From positions 1 to 35,873 of the forward strand of contig DESK01000003.1 in the NCBI GenBank assembly GCA_002361955.1: 35,873 nucleotides of DNA, in the 5' to 3' direction. Every line of letters starts with the position of its first letter. Position 1 is the stretch's first letter. The position numbers were made by a program, and so were the translations under genes. The notes below the pieces were generated by a model. It was not told where the DNA came from. It saw nothing but the letters and a program-made list of their open reading frames with translations, and made no database searches. Positions 32,390 to 35,873 of this stretch are shown piece by piece. The stretch comes from Lachnospiraceae bacterium UBA3316 (GTDB taxonomy: Bacteria; Bacillota; Clostridia; Lachnospirales; Lachnospiraceae).

Positions 32390-32415
32390 CCCGCAGTCTC
32401 CGGCTGCGGGTTTTT
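32390..32415 (+). terminator. Terminator of the DUF6465 gene
   Basis: CCCGCAG (32390-32396) with CTGCGGG (32404-32410) followed by TTTTT. Confidence 0.85.
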
Positions 32416-32424
32416 GCTGTCATG

Positions 32425-32469
32425 GGAAACGCCCCTTTTCCTGCTTGCGCCGGAAAAAGGGGCGTTTCC
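32425..32469 (-). terminator. Second hairpin, probably terminating the convergent spore-protein gene
   Basis: A 16-17-bp stem (32425-32440 with 32453-32469, one extra A) whose arms contain A and T runs, so it may serve both directions between two convergent genes. Confidence 0.7.
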
Positions 32470-32485
32470 TGTGCCTTTTGTCCGA

Positions 32486-32704
32486 TTAGAACTGAGAAGC
32501 TCCGTTTGTCATCTGGCGCTCCTGTGCCTCGATCATCTTTTTCACCATATAGCCGCCTACAGAACCATTCTGCTTAGAGGTCAGGTCTCCATTGTAGCCC
32601 TCCTTGAGGGGTACGCCGATTTCCTGGGCAACTTCCATTTTGAAACGGTCTAATGCACTCTTTGCTTCCGGTACTGCTGTTGTGTTTGAAGATCTGTTTG
32701 ACAT
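32486..32704 (-). CDS. Alpha/beta-type small acid-soluble spore protein
   Basis: A 72-aa DNA-binding protein that coats and protects forespore DNA. It has the two family motifs: KFEVAQEIG-like (KMEVAQEIGVPL) and the C-terminal GSVGGYMVKKMIEAQE (canonical G.VGG.MVK.MI..QE). The GPR protease cleavage site EIG is present within the first. Start 32704 (MSNRSSNTTAVPEAK) with AAGGAGG 9 nt upstream. A forespore sigma -10 lies about 72 bp upstream. Confidence 0.95.
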   Translation of the reverse strand: MSNRSSNTTAVPEAKSALDRFKMEVAQEIGVPLKEGYNGDLTSKQNGSVGGYMVKKMIEAQERQMTNGASQF

Positions 32705-32775
32705 AATATAACGCCTCCTTTTGAATATCATACTCTTTTTTCTTTTGATTTATTTGCAATTGTCAGTTGCAATTC

Positions 32776-32782
32776 TAGTATG
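32776..32782 (-). promoter_or_regulatory. Forespore sigma-G/F-type -10 element for the spore protein
   Basis: On the minus strand, CATACTA (32776-32782), an exact match to the sigma-G/F -10 consensus. The -35 at 17-18 bp is poor (TTTA-like). A direct repeat TTGCAATT lies between it and the gene. Confidence 0.5.
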
Positions 32783-32896
32783 TGAAATATTGCTCTTTTT
32801 AAACTGGAAATTTCTGGGCAGGCCCAAAAAAGATGCCGATCCAAAAATAAAAATGAAAAAAGTGTGAAAATAGTCTTTTCTCTTTACCCGGAGTCA

Positions 32897-32905
32897 TGTT
32901 ATAAT
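32897..32905 (+). promoter_or_regulatory. Extended -10 promoter of the methylglyoxal-synthase-like gene
   Basis: TG (32897-32898), one base, TATAAT (32900-32905). The -35 region at 17 bp spacing (TTTCTC) is weak, as allowed for an extended -10. Confidence 0.55.
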
Positions 32906-32918
32906 TGTCCAGAATGGA

Positions 32919-32979
32919 GGCAGTTGTTCACTACCTGCCAAAGCGCAGAAAGTTTCAGGCTGCGCACAGACCGGAACAA
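32919..32979 (+). promoter_or_regulatory. Possible structured 5' leader
   Basis: Three complementary pairs: GGCAG/CTGCC (32919-32923, 32935-32939), GCGCAG/CTGCGC (32943-32948, 32960-32965), and TTGTTC/GAACAA linking the first loop (32924-32929) to 32974-32979. A pseudoknot-like fold is possible; no known riboswitch recognised. Confidence 0.3.
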
Positions 32980-33015
32980 TCAGGATCGGAGAAAATATGG
33001 ATGAGGTGAAGGAAA

Positions 33016-33402
33016 ATGAACGTAGGCTTAATTACGCACAGTGAAAAGAAAACTCTTCTCGAAGATTTCTGTGTGGCATACAAAAAAATCCTTGAGAAAC
33101 ACCAGCTATATGCCACAGGAACCACAGGACGGCGCATTGAAGAGGTGACAAACCTGAAGGTACACAAATTTTTACCCGGAACCCTTGGTGGAACCAAGCA
33201 GTTTATGGATATGATCAGCAGGGACGGGCTGGATATGGTAATCTTTTTTTACAATCCGGCAATGGTCAATTTAAAAGAGACAAGCCTTGACCAGATTGCA
33301 AAATGCTGTGACAGGTACAACATCCCGATTGCGACAAATATCGCTACGGCAGAATCATTGATCCTGGGCCTGGCCCACGGGGATCTGGAATGGAGAGAGT
33401 AA
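33016..33402 (+). CDS. Methylglyoxal-synthase-like protein lacking the catalytic Asp residues
   Basis: A 128-aa MGS-fold protein. Compared by eye with E. coli MgsA (152 aa), it keeps the phosphate-binding residues: His8 (H19), Lys12 (K23), and TGTTG at 34-38 (T45, T47, T48). It loses the catalytic ones: the base Asp71 is Thr60, Asp101 is Ser90, His98 is Lys87, Asp91 is Asn80 and Asp20 is Ser9. It should therefore not turn dihydroxyacetone phosphate into methylglyoxal, though it could bind phosphate or a phospho-ligand (inference). The NIPIATNIATAE segment is conserved. RBS GAAGGAAA. It ends 4 bp before the Na/Pi cotransporter gene, with a PhoB-like regulator beyond, suggesting a phosphate-linked job. 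Automated annotation would probably say mgsA. Confidence 0.85.
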   Translation: MNVGLITHSEKKTLLEDFCVAYKKILEKHQLYATGTTGRRIEEVTNLKVHKFLPGTLGGTKQFMDMISRDGLDMVIFFYNPAMVNLKETSLDQIAKCCDRYNIPIATNIATAESLILGLAHGDLEWRE

Positions 33403-33406
33403 ACGT

Positions 33407-35083
33407 ATGTCTATCAATGATCTAGAAAATCTATTTTTATTTGCAGGCGGCTTAGGTATGTTCCTCTATGGAATGCACAGTATGTCGGACGGTATTCAGA
33501 AATCCGCCGGAAAGAAAATGCAGGAGCTTCTCGGCATCCTGACAAATAACCGCCTGATGGGAGTTCTGGTGGGAACCTTAGTAACCGCCATCATTCAGAG
33601 CAGCGGCGCTACCACCGTTATGGTTGTCGGATTTGTTAACGCGGGCATTATGAGCCTGGGGCAGGCCGTCGGCGTTATCATGGGCGCCAATATCGGAACA
33701 TGCATCACTTCCTGGATCGTATCTCTGGGGCAGCTGGGAGACAGCTTTAAGGCCATCTCGCCTTCCCTTTACGCTCCCCTGCTTGTAGGCTTAGGCGCAT
33801 TTTTTATCATGTTTTCAAAAAAGCAAAAGAGACAGACCATGGGAGAGATTATTATCGGCCTGGGACTTCTTTTTATCGGCCTTGACTTTATGAAGGGCGC
33901 AGCCTCCGCTTACACGGATCTGCCTATTTTCTCCCAGGCATTCATTCTATTTGGAAGCAATCCTCTCCTTGGCATCGGCATCGGTATCCTGGTGACAGCC
34001 ATTATGCAGAGCTCTTCCGCCTCTGTGGGTGTTCTGCAGACACTGGCAGCCATGGGCGGCTTGGTGACCACAAGCTCGGCCGTTTACATCGGCCTGGGCG
34101 CCAACATCGGTTCCTGTGTGACGGCTCTGCTTTCCAGTATCGGAGCTACCAGGAATGCCAAGCGGGCGGCTATGATCCACCTGACCTTTAACATTATCGG
34201 CGTGACCATATTCGGAACCCTGTTTTTCATTTTCTTCAAATTTATGCCTCAATACGGGGCAGCCGGTATCAACAGCGTGGGAATTTCCATTTTCCACACA
34301 GGCTTCAGTATCGCCAGAACCATCCTGATGTTTCCTTTTGCCGATAAGCTGGTTGACCTCTCCGGCTTCCTTGTAAAGGATCACGGAGACGCCAAGGAAA
34401 CGGCAGCAGACAGCGAGGAGAACCTGACCCTGCGCCATCTGGATAAGCGTATTCTGGAAACTCCGTCCTTTGCCGTGGAAAACGCAATTCTCGAAGTAGT
34501 ACATATGGGCAAAATCGTTTCCGATAATCTCCAGTGCGCTTTTGACGCGGTACTGAACCATGATACTGAGAAGATCGACGTAGTCTACAAGACGGAAAAG
34601 ACGATCAACGCCATGGAGAAGCTCATTACCGAATACCTGGTGCATATCAGCAACCTGTCTTTGAACGAGGAACAGCACAATATCGTCAACAACCTGTTTT
34701 ATTCCGTCAGCGATATCGAGAGAGTGGGAGACCACACGGAAAATATTGCCGAGCTGGTAGATGTAAAAGAAGGCGATGAAGTGGAATTTTCGGACAGCGC
34801 CATGGCAGAGATGAGGGAGATCATGGATCTCGTCTCCAAATCCTTCCATTACGCCATCAACGCCCGGGCGGAAAAGAGCGTGGAGGATGCCGTACAGGTA
34901 GGGAAATACGAGGATCTGGTAGACACTATGGAGGAGGAGCTGCGTGAGAAGCACATAGAGCGCCTTTCCAAGCAGCTTTGCAAACCGTCCAACGGCGTCA
35001 TCTTCCTTGATATTATCAGCAATCTTGAGAGGATATCCGACCATGCCTATAACCTGGCGGGATATGTGATTTCAGAACATTAA
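33407..35083 (+). CDS. Na/Pi cotransporter family protein with C-terminal PhoU domain
   Basis: A 558-aa membrane protein, NptA/YjbB-like. Two inverted Na/Pi repeats carry the QSS motifs QSSGATT (64-70) and QSSSAS (201-206), with about eight to nine hydrophobic segments up to residue ~320. A hydrophilic C-terminal PhoU-like helical domain (~345-555) ends in ISNLERISDHAYNLAGYV and contains a second SDIERVGDHTENIAEL, both typical PhoU metal-binding E-R--D motifs. It moves phosphate with sodium; YjbB-type proteins export it. Coupled to the upstream MGS-like gene by a 4-bp gap. A terminator follows. Confidence 0.93.
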   Translation: MSINDLENLFLFAGGLGMFLYGMHSMSDGIQKSAGKKMQELLGILTNNRLMGVLVGTLVTAIIQSSGATTVMVVGFVNAGIMSLGQAVGVIMGANIGTCITSWIVSLGQLGDSFKAISPSLYAPLLVGLGAFFIMFSKKQKRQTMGEIIIGLGLLFIGLDFMKGAASAYTDLPIFSQAFILFGSNPLLGIGIGILVTAIMQSSSASVGVLQTLAAMGGLVTTSSAVYIGLGANIGSCVTALLSSIGATRNAKRAAMIHLTFNIIGVTIFGTLFFIFFKFMPQYGAAGINSVGISIFHTGFSIARTILMFPFADKLVDLSGFLVKDHGDAKETAADSEENLTLRHLDKRILETPSFAVENAILEVVHMGKIVSDNLQCAFDAVLNHDTEKIDVVYKTEKTINAMEKLITEYLVHISNLSLNEEQHNIVNNLFYSVSDIERVGDHTENIAELVDVKEGDEVEFSDSAMAEMREIMDLVSKSFHYAINARAEKSVEDAVQVGKYEDLVDTMEEELREKHIERLSKQLCKPSNGVIFLDIISNLERISDHAYNLAGYVISEH

Positions 35084-35090
35084 TAGATAC

Positions 35091-35125
35091 AAAAGCCTGT
35101 TTGGATTTTTCAAGCAGGCTTTTAT
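35091..35125 (+). terminator. Terminator after the Na/Pi cotransporter
   Basis: A 13-bp stem (35091-35103 with 35111-35123, one G-U pair), 7-nt loop, T run inside the 3' arm. Confidence 0.75.
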
Positions 35126-35175
35126 AGAAAGGGTTGCTGTTCAGTACCCTCACAGTTACTAGAAAGGTGAACATT

Positions 35176-35856
35176 ATGGGAAAGTTAATCTGCTGCGTGG
35201 AGGACGATGACAATATCAGAGAGCTGGTCGTGTACGCGCTGATGACGGCCGGCTATGAAAGTGTGGGCTATTCCTGCGCCTCTGATTTCTACAAAGGAAT
35301 CCAGGAGAAAAAGCCGAACCTGGTGCTCTTAGACATCATGCTTCCTGACGAAGATGGAATCACCATCTTAAGAAATCTCAGGAGCAGGAAAGATATGAAG
35401 GCAGTTCCCGTGATTATGCTCACGGCAAAGAGCGCAGAGTATGATAAGGTCCGGGGGCTGGACAGCGGCGCCGATGATTATGTGACAAAGCCCTTCGGCG
35501 TCATGGAGCTTCTGTCACGGGTAAAAGCTGTACTTCGCCGCACGGAGAAAGAGGAGGCGGAAGAGGATAGCCTTTCCATCGGCGGCCTGCGGGTAGATGA
35601 AAAAAAGCATGAGGTCTACGTAAATGGCAGGCTCATATCCCTGACCTTCAAGGAATTTGAGCTTTTATCCTACTTAATGAAAAACAAGGATATTGTCCTT
35701 TCCAGAGACAAAATCCTGAATACCATCTGGAATTACGAATATGAGGGGGAAAGCCGCACGGTGGACGTACACATCGGCTCTCTCCGCCAAAAACTTGGAG
35801 AATGCGGAGATATGATCAAGACAATCCGCGGCGTAGGTTACAAGATAGGAGAATAA
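35176..35856 (+). CDS. OmpR/PhoB family response regulator
   Basis: A 226-aa two-component regulator. Start 35176 (MGKLICCVEDDDNIRE) follows AAAGGTG; an in-frame ATG at 35134 has no RBS. Receiver domain: acidic D10/D11, phospho-acceptor D53 (LVLLDIMLPD), T83, K105 (TKPF). C-terminal winged helix (~125-226) with SLTFKEFELLSYLMKN, SRTVDVHIGSLRQKL and a final IRGVGYKI. PhoB/PhoP-like; no gene symbol given because the regulon is unknown. It comes just after the phosphate cotransporter and before a probable kinase start, so phosphate response is a reasonable guess. Confidence 0.93.
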   Translation: MGKLICCVEDDDNIRELVVYALMTAGYESVGYSCASDFYKGIQEKKPNLVLLDIMLPDEDGITILRNLRSRKDMKAVPVIMLTAKSAEYDKVRGLDSGADDYVTKPFGVMELLSRVKAVLRRTEKEEAEEDSLSIGGLRVDEKKHEVYVNGRLISLTFKEFELLSYLMKNKDIVLSRDKILNTIWNYEYEGESRTVDVHIGSLRQKLGECGDMIKTIRGVGYKIGE

Positions 35857-35858
35857 GT

Positions 35859-35873
35859 TTGAAACAAATAAGT
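35859..35873 (+). CDS. First codons of a probable histidine kinase (cut by window edge)
   Basis: A TTG codon at 35859 has AGGAG (35848-35852) 6 nt upstream and reads MKQIS before the window ends. A sensor kinase is expected directly after this response regulator. Only five codons are visible, so the identity is inferred from position. Confidence 0.4.

Larger units (their letters stand above)
32705..33015. other. 311-bp divergent intergenic region
   Basis: Contains the spore-protein leader and its -10 (minus strand), then an A-rich stretch. On the plus strand there is an extended -10 TG-T-TATAAT (32897-32905) and a ~105-nt leader for the methylglyoxal-synthase-like gene. No extra gene seen. 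Confidence 0.6.

Noticed and set aside
33947..35044. 365-aa minus-strand open frame
   Set aside because: It lies fully antisense to the Na/Pi cotransporter gene, has no RBS or recognisable domain, and is rich in His/Gln/Val typical of antisense shadows.
1..35873. CRISPR array, tRNA or rRNA genes, insertion sequences
   Set aside because: No regularly spaced repeats, cloverleaf or CCA-ended patterns, rRNA signatures or transposase frames were seen while reading the window. A tRNAscan/Infernal run was not possible.

Overview
The window looks like chromosome of an anaerobic, spore-forming, gut-associated Firmicute, most likely a Lachnospiraceae member. Evidence: an alpha/beta-type small acid-soluble spore protein, GerW (YtfJ), the Clostridial order rpmB / Asp23-yloV / recG, DUF6465 and DUF6061 proteins, a secreted sialidase, Gram-positive RBSs (AGGAGG) and sigma-A promoters, and moderate GC. 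I saw no rRNA, tRNA or CRISPR array.

Layout. (a) 1-3690 is AT-richer by eye than the rest. It holds the end of a VanS-like histidine kinase, an ABC ATPase/permease pair and a small minus-strand DUF6061 gene. It ends in a cluster of six AAGGG-type short repeats lying against the 5'-truncated half of an NCS2 purine permease. I read this as the right end of an integrative element inserted in the permease gene. (b) 4340-6800: TetR regulator plus ABC ATPase/permease with a palindromic operator. (c) 6870-8470: secreted cell-wall-binding-repeat protein with a lysozyme-like C-terminus, behind a perfect TTGACA-17-TATAAT promoter. (d) 8602-11888: cobamide nucleotide-loop operon cobT-cobU-cobS-(short CobU-like)-cobC. 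(e) 11908-13605: ruvAB with a LexA-like box. (f) 13682-19513: cell-division/envelope run zapA, U32 peptidase-family protein, FtsW/RodA and a class B PBP. (g) 19551-23593: Nudix hydrolase, two-domain PPK2 enzyme, an unrecognised 115-aa gene, DUF2953 protein, gerW and a 45-aa membrane microprotein. (h) 23684-31709: rpmB (minus), sialidase, Asp23/Gls24, FakA-like DAK2 protein, recG. (i) 31810-32704: DUF6465 protein and a convergent spore-protein gene. (j) 32900-35873: methylglyoxal-synthase-like protein, Na/Pi cotransporter-PhoU protein, PhoB-like response regulator and the first codons of a probable kinase.

Most interesting. The methylglyoxal-synthase-like protein keeps the phosphate-binding residues but lacks every catalytic Asp of the E. 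coli enzyme, and it starts an apparent phosphate-transport/signalling locus. Other points are the probable element boundary in the NCS2 permease, the sialidase placed inside a conserved housekeeping block, a degenerate short CobU paralogue inside the cobamide operon, and an 86-nt ftsW/PBP overlap encoding an acidic tail in one frame and a basic/Thr-rich head in the other.
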